Source: Psychrobacillus sp. OK032
GTDB lineage: Bacteria > Bacillota > Bacilli > Bacillales_A > Planococcaceae
Length of the DNA stretch: 64,000 nt
Assembly (NCBI RefSeq): GCF_900111345.1
Contig: NZ_FOGY01000005.1
Coordinates: forward strand, 248,001 to 312,000
Direction of reading: 5' to 3'
Part shown: piece by piece, positions 50,545 through 59,297 of the stretch
Numbering within the stretch: position 1 is the stretch's first letter
Layout of the letters: every line of letters begins with the position of its first letter
Made by a program: the position numbers and the translations under genes
Notes under the pieces: model-generated
The model's database searches: none
Told to the model about the DNA's origin: nothing
The model's input: only the letters and a program-made list of their open reading frames with translations

Positions 50545-51192
50545 TTATTGCCCACTTGGTTCTGTGAGTCCGTGTTTCACTGCATATAGCGCAGCTTGGG
50601 TTCGATCTTGGACTTGTAACTTAACGAATATATTCGATATATGCGTTTTCACTGTTTTTTCCGTTACAAATAAGGATGATGCTATTTCCCGATTGCTTTT
50701 TCCTTTTGTTAGCTCTGACAAAACATCCTGCTCTCTGGGAGTTAAAGGATGTTCCTCATGTGGCGAAAGGGGCAAGACTTCTACTTCTTTTTGAAGCTGA
50801 GAAGTGGCTTCTGGATGCAGTGTATTTTCTCCGCGCATTAATTTGCGGATAGCTTCAGCCAAGTCATCAGGTTCTATATCTTTTAATTGGTATCCTGCAG
50901 CTCCAGCTTTCAAGGCTGGGATAACGTGATCTCTATCAGAAAAACTCGTAAGCATTAAAATTTGAATTTGTGGATATTTTGCTTTAATACGCTTTGTAGC
51001 TTGAATGCCATCCATTTCTGGCATCACAAGATCCATTAATACAATATCAGGCTTTAAAGTAGCAGTCAGTTCCACCGCTTCTTTACCATTCGAGGCCTCA
51101 CCTACTATATCCATATCTTTTTGCGTTTTTAAAAAGAACATTAAACCTCTTCTAACTACATGATGGTCGTCGGCGATTAATACTCGTATCAT
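50545..51192 (-). CDS. yhcZ: NarL-family response regulator (YhcZ-like)
   Basis: This is a 215-aa regulator. The receiver domain (1-120) has IADDHHVVRRG, phospho-Asp in IVLMDLVMPEMDG, and Lys in AAGYQLKDI. A LuxR-type helix-turn-helix spans residues 145-205 (LTPREQDVLSELTKGKSNREIASSLFVTEKTVKTHISNIFVKL). ATG 51192 follows GGGGGGATA. Downstream partner of the GAF kinase, 11 bp apart. Targets unknown; the homologous staphylococcal AirR system controls redox and virulence genes. Confidence 0.9.
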   Translation of the reverse strand: MIRVLIADDHHVVRRGLMFFLKTQKDMDIVGEASNGKEAVELTATLKPDIVLMDLVMPEMDGIQATKRIKAKYPQIQILMLTSFSDRDHVIPALKAGAAGYQLKDIEPDDLAEAIRKLMRGENTLHPEATSQLQKEVEVLPLSPHEEHPLTPREQDVLSELTKGKSNREIASSLFVTEKTVKTHISNIFVKLQVQDRTQAALYAVKHGLTEPSGQ

Positions 51193-51203
51193 TTCTATCC
51201 CCC

Positions 51204-52319
51204 CTAATACGGTAAACGGACTAATATCTCCGTTCCTTTATCCCATTCGGTTACCCAATCTACTGTTCCACTAACTGAATATGCTCTATCTCTCATACTC
51301 TGCAAACCTAATGACCTGAGGCTGTTCAATTCATTCATATGAAATCCACGTCCTTCATCTTTTATGACTAGCAATACGTCTGTCGAAGTAATGGTTAAAT
51401 ATAGCTCTGCTTGTAGGACGCCTGAATGCTTCCGTACATTATTCATTGCTTCTTGCGCGATTCGGAACAAAGTTTCTTCAATTTTAACAGGTAAATTAAT
51501 GACTCCTTTTACAGTCACATTCAGCGTTAGCCCTAATATATCTCCATATCCTTTAAGACCCTCTATTATTCCATTCTCTAACCCTTTCGGACGAAGCTGC
51601 CATATAAGTGCTCTCATTTCAGTTAAAGCTTCTTGCGTTAAATATTGGATTTCTTTAAATGTGTCCTTTACGTCTTGTTGCTCCGTCATTTCTATACCGC
51701 CTCTTGCAGTTAATGTGACGGAAAATAGTAATTGATTGACCGAATCATGTAAATCACGTGCGAGTCGATTTCTTTCCTGTACAAGTGCTACTTGCTGCTC
51801 TTGTTTCGTAAGTAAAATCCGCTTAATCGCGGATCCTATTTGAAAAGCAACAGACTCTAATAATGCAAGTTCTCCTTCTGAAAAACGAATCGTGTTTGGC
51901 GTTGCAACATTTAAGAGACCAAATCTCTCTTGTCCGGACTGCAAAGGAACTGTTGCATGATGTGTGATATTATTATAATCTTTGCTGCTACTCCTTCTAG
52001 AATGGACAATTCTTTTACACTCAATGATATTAGAAGCCTTGTCTAACTCGCTATTTTGAAATCTCGAAACACACCAGCAACCGCCTTTTTGCAAATGTCT
52101 ACAATTATTTTGTTGTAATGCATTCGGCAAATTTTCATGGGCGATTAATTCTTGTTTTCCTTTTTCGTTGATAAAAAATATCCAACCGGTCTCGAATAAC
52201 GTTCCTTCTAATAACTTTCGAAGTGCACCCTGAAGCATTTTCTCCATTTCGGTTTCTTCGTTTAGAAATTCTGCTATTTCTTTCAATAATTCAATATTTG
52301 AGAGTTCATTTAACTGCAT
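51204..52319 (-). CDS. yhcY: GAF-domain histidine kinase with a four-cysteine motif (YhcY/AirS-like)
   Basis: This 371-aa soluble kinase has a GAF domain at residues 20-165, a HisKA_3 dimerisation helix with phospho-His in RNRLARDLHDSVNQLL and a C-terminal HATPase (NNVRKHSG, DEGRGF, GLQSMRDRAYSVSG). The GAF domain carries Cys73, Cys81, Cys83 and Cys101 (C-x7-C-x-C-x17-C). In staphylococcal AirS such cysteines hold an oxygen-sensitive [2Fe-2S] cluster, so redox or oxygen sensing is likely here. No membrane segment. ATG 52319 is behind AAGGTGGAGGAG. Forms an operon with the NarL-type regulator. Confidence 0.88.
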   Translation of the reverse strand: MQLNELSNIELLKEIAEFLNEETEMEKMLQGALRKLLEGTLFETGWIFFINEKGKQELIAHENLPNALQQNNCRHLQKGGCWCVSRFQNSELDKASNIIECKRIVHSRRSSSKDYNNITHHATVPLQSGQERFGLLNVATPNTIRFSEGELALLESVAFQIGSAIKRILLTKQEQQVALVQERNRLARDLHDSVNQLLFSVTLTARGGIEMTEQQDVKDTFKEIQYLTQEALTEMRALIWQLRPKGLENGIIEGLKGYGDILGLTLNVTVKGVINLPVKIEETLFRIAQEAMNNVRKHSGVLQAELYLTITSTDVLLVIKDEGRGFHMNELNSLRSLGLQSMRDRAYSVSGTVDWVTEWDKGTEILVRLPY

Positions 52320-52440
52320 GTAAACTCCTCCACCTTAGGTTCTCTTACTTTCCATCATATCATTTAATCGAACCTCACAGTATCTACATAGCTTCATACT
52401 TTTGACTGATAAATTTCCTTCCTCAGTATCAATACCAAAT

Positions 52441-52479
52441 AAAAACCAGCCCCTTTGCAATATCAAAGGACTGGTTTTT
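52441..52479. terminator. Intrinsic terminator of the Fic operon
   Basis: AAAAACCAG and CTGGTTTTT plus an inner CCTTTG/CAAAGG stem. It lies about 25 bp beyond the fic stop codon (minus strand) and close to the yhcY upstream region. Confidence 0.82.
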
Positions 52480-52503
52480 AATTTGGATATATATTCGTGC
52501 TAT

Positions 52504-53082
52504 CTAATTAACACGTATTAAAGTTTTTAGGAATAGATTCTCAAGTAAGTCTTCACTCGTCACTGAACGAATCATTGCTTGCATGTAATCATTGCGATCT
52601 ATTTTGTTGTAGTTCCAAAAGAACCCTTTTGATTGTGTATATTCTTGTAGAAAAATACGAGTGGTGCGTCCGTTCCCTTCACGAAATGGATGTAGCATAT
52701 TCAGCTCAGACTTAAAATAAGCCAATCTTTTGGCAGCAAGTACTAGGGAATCCCAGGCAGGTTCGTTTTGTAATTGATTGAATAGATCAGAAGCATATGC
52801 ATCTAAAAACTGCACTTGGCAAAATCGTGTTGTACCCTTCATCAGTTGCACCTTTCGAAATTGACCAGCAAAACTGTAAATATCCTGAAAAAGTTGATAA
52901 TGAAGATCGACAAAATCCTTTTTTGAAAAAGCAGTTATTTTATACGCACCCTGTTCAATTTGAGCTGCACGAATAGAAAAAGTAAAAGCTTCGGCTTGTT
53001 CTAACTCATCAAAATCGTTTATATCTAAAAGATTTGTTTTTAATAAATAGTCATCATTGTTAAATTCATTGTACTTTGCCAT
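52504..53082 (-). CDS. Fic-domain protein (AMPylase-type toxin)
   Basis: This 192-aa protein contains the full Fic active-site motif HPFREGNGRTTR at residues 131-142, with catalytic His131, and the beta-hairpin flap region KGTTRFCQVQFLDAYASDL near 83-100. Such enzymes transfer AMP (or another nucleotide part) to a target hydroxyl. There is no built-in inhibitory helix at the N-terminus, so it is a class I Fic protein needing a separate antitoxin. The upstream 58-aa gene overlaps it by 17 bp. ATG 53082 has GGAAGCC-TTGGCAA upstream, a weak site consistent with coupling. Confidence 0.9.
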   Translation of the reverse strand: MAKYNEFNNDDYLLKTNLLDINDFDELEQAEAFTFSIRAAQIEQGAYKITAFSKKDFVDLHYQLFQDIYSFAGQFRKVQLMKGTTRFCQVQFLDAYASDLFNQLQNEPAWDSLVLAAKRLAYFKSELNMLHPFREGNGRTTRIFLQEYTQSKGFFWNYNKIDRNDYMQAMIRSVTSEDLLENLFLKTLIRVN

Positions 53083-53242
53083 TTGCCAAGGCTTCCTTGA
53101 TCAAAGTCGGCGTTATTATCTTACCGGAATTGACGATTTCGATAGCCTTTAGCTGAAGAGAATGACTTAAATATAAATTTTCAAGCTGCATATTTTTTAG
53201 TACACGATCAAACTCAGGAGAATTCAATTGAATTTGCTTCAT
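53066..53242 (-). CDS. Small partner (putative antitoxin) of the Fic protein
   Basis: This 58-aa helical protein starts at ATG 53242 after GAGGGGAC and overlaps fic by 17 bp. Class I Fic antitoxins (VbhA type) carry an S/T-x3-E-G/N motif whose Glu blocks the active site. Here the corresponding segment reads SLQLKAIEIVNSGKIITP: Lys32-Ala33 stand where Glu-Gly is expected. The overall pattern (SL-x-L-x-x-I-x3-G-x-I-T) is VbhA-like, so it is probably the cognate partner but lacks the key residue. Confidence 0.7.
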   Translation of the reverse strand: MKQIQLNSPEFDRVLKNMQLENLYLSHSLQLKAIEIVNSGKIITPTLIKEALANGKVQ

Positions 53243-53394
53243 GGAAATGTCCCCTCTCTATACCTTTAATTATAAGCGTTTCAACAGGATTTTTCCACTT
53301 ATACAACTACATCTTCCTGCGCTAGCTCTTCGTAAAAAAGCATTTACTTTAGTCAAGGTAATGGGTATCCACTAGCCTCAAGCGCTCCCCTTGT

Positions 53395-55116
53395 TTAATC
53401 CTCTAAATACTTATTCATTTCAGTTGAGAAAGCTTCTTTTAGAAGTTCTAATTTTGTAATACTTTCTGCTTCTGACCCGCTGGTTACACCGAAATAATAT
53501 TTTATTTTCGGCTCCGTTCCACTTGGTCGAACACAAACCCAGGAGCCATCGGCAAGGAAGTATTTTAACACATTCGATTTCGGTAATAAAATAGGCTCCG
53601 CTTTCCGACCATCCGTAAATGTTCGAAGGGACGTCGAATAATCTTCCTGGGACGAAATTTCGATGCCTGCAACTTCGGTTAACTGATTGATACGAACTTG
53701 TTCTAGTAAGTTTTTAATGGCATTCGCTCCACTTACTCCTTTTTTCGTAACAGATACAAGTCCTTCTAAATAATATCCATGTCGCTCGTATAAAGCATAT
53801 AAAACGTCTAACAGTGTCATGCCTTTTTCTTTATAGAAAGCTGCAGCTTCTATAATTGCTAACACACTTTGAATTGCATCTTTGTCACGCGCAAAGCTTT
53901 TGATTAAATAACCATAGCTTTCTTCATAGCCAAACAAAAACTCGTATTCTTTCGTTTCTTCATATTGTTTAATCTTTTCACCTATAAATTTAAAGCCAGT
54001 TAACACATCTTCCGTACTTGCTCCATAATATTCGGCAATCACTCTTCCAAAATCAGAAGTTACTATCGTTTTAAACACACGACCGTTTGCGGGCATAGTC
54101 CCTTTTTCTTTTCGCTGTGTTAATAAGTACTCGATTAAAATTGCACCGGTTTGATTGCCAGTTAACAATTTGTATCCTTCTACTGTTTTCACCGCTAGCC
54201 CAACTCGGTCTCCGTCTGGATCCGCAGCAACTAGAATATCTGCATCGTGTTTTTCCCCATAACGAATTGCATATTCAAAAGCGCTCTGTTCTTCTGGATT
54301 TGGCGATTTTACTGTAGGAAACTCACCATTTGGTTCCATTTGCTCTTCTACATAATGTATATGCTCGTATCCAACTTCGCTTAAAATTCGTTTCACTGTC
54401 TTTCCAGACGCACCGTGTAGCGGAGTGAATACTACTTTTAAATCGGTAGTTGAAGCTAATGTAGGATTTTCTTGCACGGTTTTTAATTCATTAATATAAG
54501 CGCTATCCATGTCTTCGTCTAAATATGTAACTAAGCGATCATTAAAAGCATTTTGTGTTATTTGAAGTGCATCACCAGCGTCTGTAACGTAATGAATAAC
54601 GGCATCTGCATCTTGTAAATTTAGCTGGGCTCCGTCTTCTCCGTATACTTTGTAACCATTATATTCCGGAGGATTATGGCTTGCAGTAACCACAATTCCC
54701 ATAAATGCATTTAGTTTACGCACTGAAAATGACAGCTGTGGCGTCGTTCTAGGATCATTATACAAATAAGCTTGAATACCATTAGAAGCTAGTGTATTCG
54801 CTGCTTCGTTTGCGAATTCCGGAGAAAATCTACGACTATCATATGCAATAACTACACCACGTTTCATCGCATCTACTCCAGCAGTCTTAATATAAGCCGC
54901 AAGTCCTGTAGTAGCTTTACGAATCGTATATGTATTCATACGATTCGTCCCAGCTCCTATTTCTCCTCGCATTCCACCTGTACCAAATTCTAGATCGCGA
55001 TAAAAAGCATCTTCCAAGCGTTTTTCATCTTTCGCTAACAGATGCAGGTCTTCTTTCCAAACAGATTCCAACTCAGCAAAATCATTCCATTGTTCGAACA
55101 ATTGTTTATAAGACAT
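53395..55116 (-). CDS. pgcA: Phosphoglucomutase/phosphomannomutase PgcA
   Basis: This 573-aa alpha-D-phosphohexomutase interconverts glucose-6-phosphate and glucose-1-phosphate, feeding UDP-glucose for lipoteichoic acid anchor and cell-size control. The four family motifs are in order: catalytic serine loop VTASHNPPEYNGYKVYG, metal loop DPDGDRVG, sugar loop GYEESYGYL and phosphate loop RPSGTEPKIKYYFG. Length agrees with B. subtilis PgcA (YhxB). ATG 55116 has a modest GGAATGGG upstream. Lies between yhcX and fic. Confidence 0.94.
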   Translation of the reverse strand: MSYKQLFEQWNDFAELESVWKEDLHLLAKDEKRLEDAFYRDLEFGTGGMRGEIGAGTNRMNTYTIRKATTGLAAYIKTAGVDAMKRGVVIAYDSRRFSPEFANEAANTLASNGIQAYLYNDPRTTPQLSFSVRKLNAFMGIVVTASHNPPEYNGYKVYGEDGAQLNLQDADAVIHYVTDAGDALQITQNAFNDRLVTYLDEDMDSAYINELKTVQENPTLASTTDLKVVFTPLHGASGKTVKRILSEVGYEHIHYVEEQMEPNGEFPTVKSPNPEEQSAFEYAIRYGEKHDADILVAADPDGDRVGLAVKTVEGYKLLTGNQTGAILIEYLLTQRKEKGTMPANGRVFKTIVTSDFGRVIAEYYGASTEDVLTGFKFIGEKIKQYEETKEYEFLFGYEESYGYLIKSFARDKDAIQSVLAIIEAAAFYKEKGMTLLDVLYALYERHGYYLEGLVSVTKKGVSGANAIKNLLEQVRINQLTEVAGIEISSQEDYSTSLRTFTDGRKAEPILLPKSNVLKYFLADGSWVCVRPSGTEPKIKYYFGVTSGSEAESITKLELLKEAFSTEMNKYLED

Positions 55117-55134
55117 TCGTTAAACACCCATTCC

Positions 55135-56676
55135 TCATTTTTTATAATCTATACCATAGACATCATGTCGACGATCTTTTAAATGCTTAACTGTTCCGTC
55201 TTGTCGTTGTCGTCTCAGTATTTCTAAATCGACATCTCCTATTAAAACCATTTCAACATTTGGTTCTGTTTCGCCTACAATACCGTCTCTCGCAAATTCA
55301 AAATCAGATGGAGCAAAAATGGCAGATTGTGCATATTGGATATCCATATTTTCGGTTTGTGGTAAGTTTCCTACTGTACCTGAAACAACCGTATAAATTT
55401 GATTTTCAACTGCGCGTGCTTGTGCGCAATAGCGAACACGTAAGTACCCTTGGCGATCCTCCGTACAGAACGGCGTAAAAATAATATTTGCTCCCATATC
55501 TGTTGCAATTCGCGCAAGCTCTGGGAATTCGATATCGTAACAAATTTGAATCGCAATTTTTCCACAATCAGTGTCAAATACTTGTACGGAATCTCCCGCA
55601 CTAATGCCCCACCATTTGCGTTCGTTTGGTGTAATATGGATTTTATACTGCTTATCAATCGCACCATCTCGGTGAAATAAATACGCAATATTATATATTT
55701 CTTCATTCTCTTCTTCTACAAAGTGAGAACCAGCAATGATATTAATATTGTAGCGTACAGATAAATCTGCAAACAATTCCATGTACTGTGGAGTGTATTG
55801 CGTTAATTTACGAACTGCCTGACTCGGAGAGGATTCGTCTAAAAAAGACATCAGCTGTGTCGTGAAAATTTCCGGAAATACGACGAAATCAGATTGTGCA
55901 TCTGAAGCGACATCTACAAAGTACTCACATTGATGAGCAAATTCTTCAAAGGAACTAATTTTACGCATCATATACTGCACTGCACAAATTCGCACTGGAT
56001 AGCTAGTTTTAAAATGTCGCTTCGATAGTGGGATATAATCTACGTTATTCCATTCCATTAAAGTCGCATATTTTGCAGATGCTTTATCGTCAGGTAAATA
56101 GTTAGGGTTGATCCGCATTAAAGTGAAGCCGTTCATCAACTGGAAGGTTAATACTGGATCGTATATTTTATGACGAGAAACAGCCGTTACATATTCCCTC
56201 GGTGACATCTCGTTTGCATGTTTATGATAATTTGGGATGCGACCACCAATAATAATAGATTTTAAATTGAACTGCCTAGCAATATCTTTTCGACCTTCAT
56301 ACAGACGTTGACCGACTTTCATCCTTCTATATTCAGGATGAACCATTACTTCGATTCCGTATAAATTATATCCATCCGGATTATGATTCGTAATATAACC
56401 TGCGTCTGTTACGTCAGACCAAGAGTGACGGTCATCGTACTCATCAAAGTTAATGATTAGACTTGAGCATGAACCAATCACTTTCCCGTCCAATTCCGCT
56501 ACTAATTGACCTTCTGGAAATATCGTTAAATGACTCCGTAAATGTGCTACTTCCCAAGGGTCCATTCCTGGAAAGCAAATACGCTGTATTTCTAAAATAG
56601 ATTCAATATCAGAAAAAGTCGTTTGCCTTATAACCATACTTTTTTCAAATTGGGATAGATCAAATTCTTCCGACAT
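55135..56676 (-). CDS. yhcX: YhcX: GNAT acetyltransferase fused to a carbon-nitrogen hydrolase
   Basis: This is a 513-aa two-domain protein. Residues about 10-200 form a GNAT acetyltransferase (TFSDIESILEIQRICFPGMD, YGIEVMVHPEYRRMKVGQRLYE). Residues about 225-500 form a nitrilase-superfamily hydrolase with the Glu-Lys-Cys triad in VVFPEIFT, KQYKIHITPNE and IQICYDIEFPE. The fusion suggests that an acylated amide is made and hydrolysed in one pathway; the substrate is unknown. The frame opens at GTG 56685; ATG 56676 has GAGGAGTGG upstream. Same architecture as B. subtilis YhcX. Confidence 0.9.
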   Translation of the reverse strand: MSEEFDLSQFEKSMVIRQTTFSDIESILEIQRICFPGMDPWEVAHLRSHLTIFPEGQLVAELDGKVIGSCSSLIINFDEYDDRHSWSDVTDAGYITNHNPDGYNLYGIEVMVHPEYRRMKVGQRLYEGRKDIARQFNLKSIIIGGRIPNYHKHANEMSPREYVTAVSRHKIYDPVLTFQLMNGFTLMRINPNYLPDDKASAKYATLMEWNNVDYIPLSKRHFKTSYPVRICAVQYMMRKISSFEEFAHQCEYFVDVASDAQSDFVVFPEIFTTQLMSFLDESSPSQAVRKLTQYTPQYMELFADLSVRYNINIIAGSHFVEEENEEIYNIAYLFHRDGAIDKQYKIHITPNERKWWGISAGDSVQVFDTDCGKIAIQICYDIEFPELARIATDMGANIIFTPFCTEDRQGYLRVRYCAQARAVENQIYTVVSGTVGNLPQTENMDIQYAQSAIFAPSDFEFARDGIVGETEPNVEMVLIGDVDLEILRRQRQDGTVKHLKDRRHDVYGIDYKK

Positions 56677-56788
56677 AATATCCACTCCTCAAACTTTTCA
56701 CTAATTTCTATTATATAACTCTTTTCCTCGCAGTTAAAATATTTTACATGTTTTCAAAGAACCCGTATACTTTGAATGGAGTTTATAA

Positions 56789-57035
56789 GAAAAGCGCAAG
56801 CGCCTATGTAAGAGGAATACAGTCTAAGTTCGAGACATCGTGGTGCTCCTGCGCAAAGCTCGTCGCAAAATAAAAGAACATTTCGCAACGACTGCATGAC
56901 CCGTTCGTGCGGGGCCTGGAGGCAGCTCCCCCCAGCCACCACAAACGCTTTTGTTCCCATTTGACCCCGAGGGGCTAGGCGCTGGAGCTGAATCGATACA
57001 GAATAGAAAAGTTTTACTTTCTTAATTTTTAAAAA
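56789..57035. repeat. Dispersed GC-rich intergenic repeat, copy R3
   Basis: About 245 bp between yhcX and bdbC: AAAAGCGCAAGCGCCTATGT, TCGAGACATCGTGGTGCTCC, TGCGCAAAGCTCGTCGCAAA, GACTGCATGACCCG-TTCGTGCGGGG, GGAGGCAGCTCC, CAGCCACCACAAACGC, then GGCGCTGGAGCTGAATCGAT. It aligns with reversed R2 and with parts of R1 and R4. It ends about 10 bp before the bdbC ribosome site, so the bdbC promoter must lie within or be supplied by the element. Confidence 0.8.
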
Positions 57036-57045
57036 GGAGAAGCCT

Positions 57046-57471
57046 ATGACAAAAAAAGTAGAAAATTTAATGTTATTTATGTGGGTAGTAGCTTTTACTG
57101 CAACACTTGGTTCGTTATATTTTTCAGAAATAAGGCAGTACGAGCCTTGTGAATTATGCTGGTATCAACGCATACTTATGTATCCACTCGTAGTGATAGT
57201 AGGAATTGCATACGTCCAAAAAAATGCAAAAATTGCAGTTACTTCTCTTGCTTTTTCCATTATTGGAGCTTGTATTTCCGCATACCATTATAGCATTCAA
57301 AAGTTAGACTTTATGCAAGATTCTGCTCCAGCTTGTGGTAGAGTGCCTTGTACCGGTGAGTACATAAATTATTTAGGATTTATTACGATTCCATTTTTAG
57401 CACTCATTGCATTTATTTTAATCGCAGTTAGCAGTGTAATGATTTTAAGAAGTATGAAGGAGGAAAAATAA
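57046..57471 (+). CDS. bdbC: Disulfide bond formation protein BdbC (DsbB-like)
   Basis: This 141-aa quinone-dependent thiol oxidase has four membrane helices and the two redox pairs of DsbB-type proteins: Cys35-Cys38 in EPCELCWYQR and Cys96-Cys101 in PACGRVPCTGEY. It reoxidises an extracytoplasmic thiol oxidase and passes electrons to quinone. ATG 57046 is behind AAAAGGAG. It forms an operon with the membrane-anchored thioredoxin 2 bp downstream, which is the obvious partner. Confidence 0.93.
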   Translation: MTKKVENLMLFMWVVAFTATLGSLYFSEIRQYEPCELCWYQRILMYPLVVIVGIAYVQKNAKIAVTSLAFSIIGACISAYHYSIQKLDFMQDSAPACGRVPCTGEYINYLGFITIPFLALIAFILIAVSSVMILRSMKEEK

Positions 57472-57473
57472 TT

Positions 57474-57944
57474 ATGAAGAAATTAGCTATATTCGGCGGA
57501 ATTATTGTCTTAGTTTTCGTATTAATTTTCGTATTGAATAGCCAAAAAAATAAACAAGCATTAACGGATAACCCTTATGACAAAGAAGACTTAAGCCAAT
57601 CTACAATCGATTTAATAAAAGACCCTAACTATCAAAATATCATCCTTCCAGATGATCTAAAAAAGAAAATTGATAGCGGTGAGCCTGTTACAGCTTACTT
57701 CTTCAGCCCAGAATGTGTGCACTGTCAAGAAATGACACCAAGACTAACGCCACTCGCAGAGGAAAATAAAGTGGATATCGTAAAATATAATGTTCTTGAG
57801 TATGAACAAGGTTGGCAAGATTATTTAATCGAGGCTACACCGACAACTATTTATTTTAAAGATGGAAAAGAAGTAGCTAGAATGGTCGGTGCACAACCGG
57901 ATGAAAATATTCAAGCGTTTTTTGATCAAGTTGTATTGAAATAA
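57474..57944 (+). CDS. Membrane-anchored thioredoxin-like protein, BdbC partner
   Basis: This 156-aa protein has an uncleaved N-terminal helix (residues 4-22), a linker and a thioredoxin fold at about 55-155. The active site Cys81-Val-His-Cys84 (SPECVHCQEM) and the cis-proline loop EATPTTIYF are intact. The histidine in CVHC favours an oxidising potential, like DsbA-type or BdbA/BdbD proteins. It lies 2 bp after bdbC, so the pair makes disulfides in secreted proteins. Terminator directly behind. Confidence 0.88.
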   Translation: MKKLAIFGGIIVLVFVLIFVLNSQKNKQALTDNPYDKEDLSQSTIDLIKDPNYQNIILPDDLKKKIDSGEPVTAYFFSPECVHCQEMTPRLTPLAEENKVDIVKYNVLEYEQGWQDYLIEATPTTIYFKDGKEVARMVGAQPDENIQAFFDQVVLK

Positions 57945-57948
57945 CTAG

Positions 57949-57980
57949 AAAGGTCGTGTCATATAGACATGGCCTTTTTT
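57949..57980 (+). terminator. Intrinsic terminator of bdbC operon
   Basis: AAAGGTCGTGTC and GACATGGCCTTT pair with one or two mismatches over ATATA and run into TTTTTT. It lies before the pseudouridine synthase gene. Confidence 0.82.
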
Positions 57981-57995
57981 AAAGGAGAAGGAAGA

Positions 57996-58844
57996 ATGTT
58001 ACATACTTTAACGTATACTGTACCAGAAGATGGACTGACGATTGAAGCAATTTTACAAGACAAATGGAAGCTAGGTAAAAAGCTGATCCATGATTTACGT
58101 ATGCAAAAGGCAGTAAGTGATACTAGTGGAGAACTTTTACAATGGAAATTACCAAACAAAAAAGGGGACATACTCGTTTTTAAATGGGAAGGAGAGGCAT
58201 CCAATTATCTTCCTTCCGCTCAAATTCCATTATATGTTGCATATGAGGATGAGTACTTATTAATAGCGTCCAAACCTCGTGGTGTTGCAACTCATCCTAA
58301 CGATGACGGGCAAAATCATACATTTATGAATACCGTATCCCACTATTTATCAAGTAAAGGCCAAAGTTATGGTGAACATGTTCACCGAATTGATGAAGGC
58401 ACGAAAGGTTTAGTCGTTGTAGCGAAAAATCCAATAGTCAAAGGTATGCTCGATCGCATGCTTGAAAATAAAACAATCATTCGCACATACGAGGCAATTG
58501 TAGAAGGTCAAGTGAAAAATCAACATGGTACTATCCGCGCTGCAATTGGAAATGATCGTCACCACCCTACGAGAAAGCGTGTATCGCCGTCAGGTCAACA
58601 AGCTATTACACATTATGAAGTGGTCGGCAGACATGACCAATATACAAAGGTACATGCTATTTTAGAAACAGGTCGCACCCATCAAATCCGTGTACATTTT
58701 GCTGATTTAGGCCACCCCATCGTTGGGGATGATCTGTATGGAGCTAAAAAAACACCGACGAAAACATATGAATTGCATGCATTTAAAGTGCAATTCGCTC
58801 ACCCGATAACGGGGGAAATGATTGTGGTAGAAGATAGACGATGA
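57996..58844 (+). CDS. RluA/RluD-family pseudouridine synthase (YhcT-like)
   Basis: This 282-aa RNA modification enzyme converts specific uridines to pseudouridine. The catalytic Asp lies in VHRIDEGTKGLVVVAKN near residue 140, where the family usually has HRLDxxTSG, so Thr-Lys-Gly is a slight variation. The C-terminal motifs RTHQIRVHFADLGHPIVGDDLYG are intact. ATG 57996 is behind AAAGGAGAAGG; the frame back to 57969 lies in the terminator. Overlaps the following HIT gene by 4 bp. B. subtilis YhcT is the likely orthologue; the target RNA is unknown. Confidence 0.88.
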   Translation: MLHTLTYTVPEDGLTIEAILQDKWKLGKKLIHDLRMQKAVSDTSGELLQWKLPNKKGDILVFKWEGEASNYLPSAQIPLYVAYEDEYLLIASKPRGVATHPNDDGQNHTFMNTVSHYLSSKGQSYGEHVHRIDEGTKGLVVVAKNPIVKGMLDRMLENKTIIRTYEAIVEGQVKNQHGTIRAAIGNDRHHPTRKRVSPSGQQAITHYEVVGRHDQYTKVHAILETGRTHQIRVHFADLGHPIVGDDLYGAKKTPTKTYELHAFKVQFAHPITGEMIVVEDRR

Positions 58845-59224
58845 AGAGTTGCCCGTTTTGTCATATCGGATTTATGGAAGAACAAGAAATTATTTTGAAA
58901 AATGAAAATTGTATGTTCCTTCAAGTACCACAAGAAGTTTTAATAGGATCTGGTCTTATTGTGCCTATCGTACATCGTGAAAACTTGTTTGACTTAACGG
59001 AAGATGAGTGGAACTCGACATTTTCGCTTTTACAGGAAGTGAAGACTCTATTGGATGAACGCTATAATCCTGATGGTTATAATGTAGGATGGAATAGTCA
59101 GCCCGCTGGTGGTCAACATATTATGCATGCACATCTTCATGTAATTCCTCGTTTTAAGGATGAACCTTTCGCTGGTAAAGGGATTAGATATTGGATAAAG
59201 GATACTAAAAATAAACGAGTATAG
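58841..59224 (+). CDS. HIT-family protein
   Basis: This 127-aa histidine-triad hydrolase is distinct from Hit at 24.6 kb. It has CPFCHIGFMEEQEIILKNE with a C-x2-C pair at the start and the triad MHAHLHVIPRFKDEPFAGKG near residue 96. The ATGA overlap with the pseudouridine synthase stop indicates coupled translation, perhaps only a matter of gene arrangement. The substrate is likely a nucleoside phosphoramidate or dinucleotide. Confidence 0.88.
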   Translation: MKSCPFCHIGFMEEQEIILKNENCMFLQVPQEVLIGSGLIVPIVHRENLFDLTEDEWNSTFSLLQEVKTLLDERYNPDGYNVGWNSQPAGGQHIMHAHLHVIPRFKDEPFAGKGIRYWIKDTKNKRV

Positions 59225-59250
59225 TACACTTTCTAAAATAATAGACCCAA

Positions 59251-59290
59251 AAAATCAGTATCAGAACTATTACCCTCTGATACTGATTTT
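59251..59290 (+). terminator. Intrinsic terminator after the HIT gene
   Basis: AAAATCAGTATCAGA pairs perfectly with TCTGATACTGATTTT over a 10-base loop; T-rich on both sides. Confidence 0.92.
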
Positions 59291-59297
59291 TATTTGT

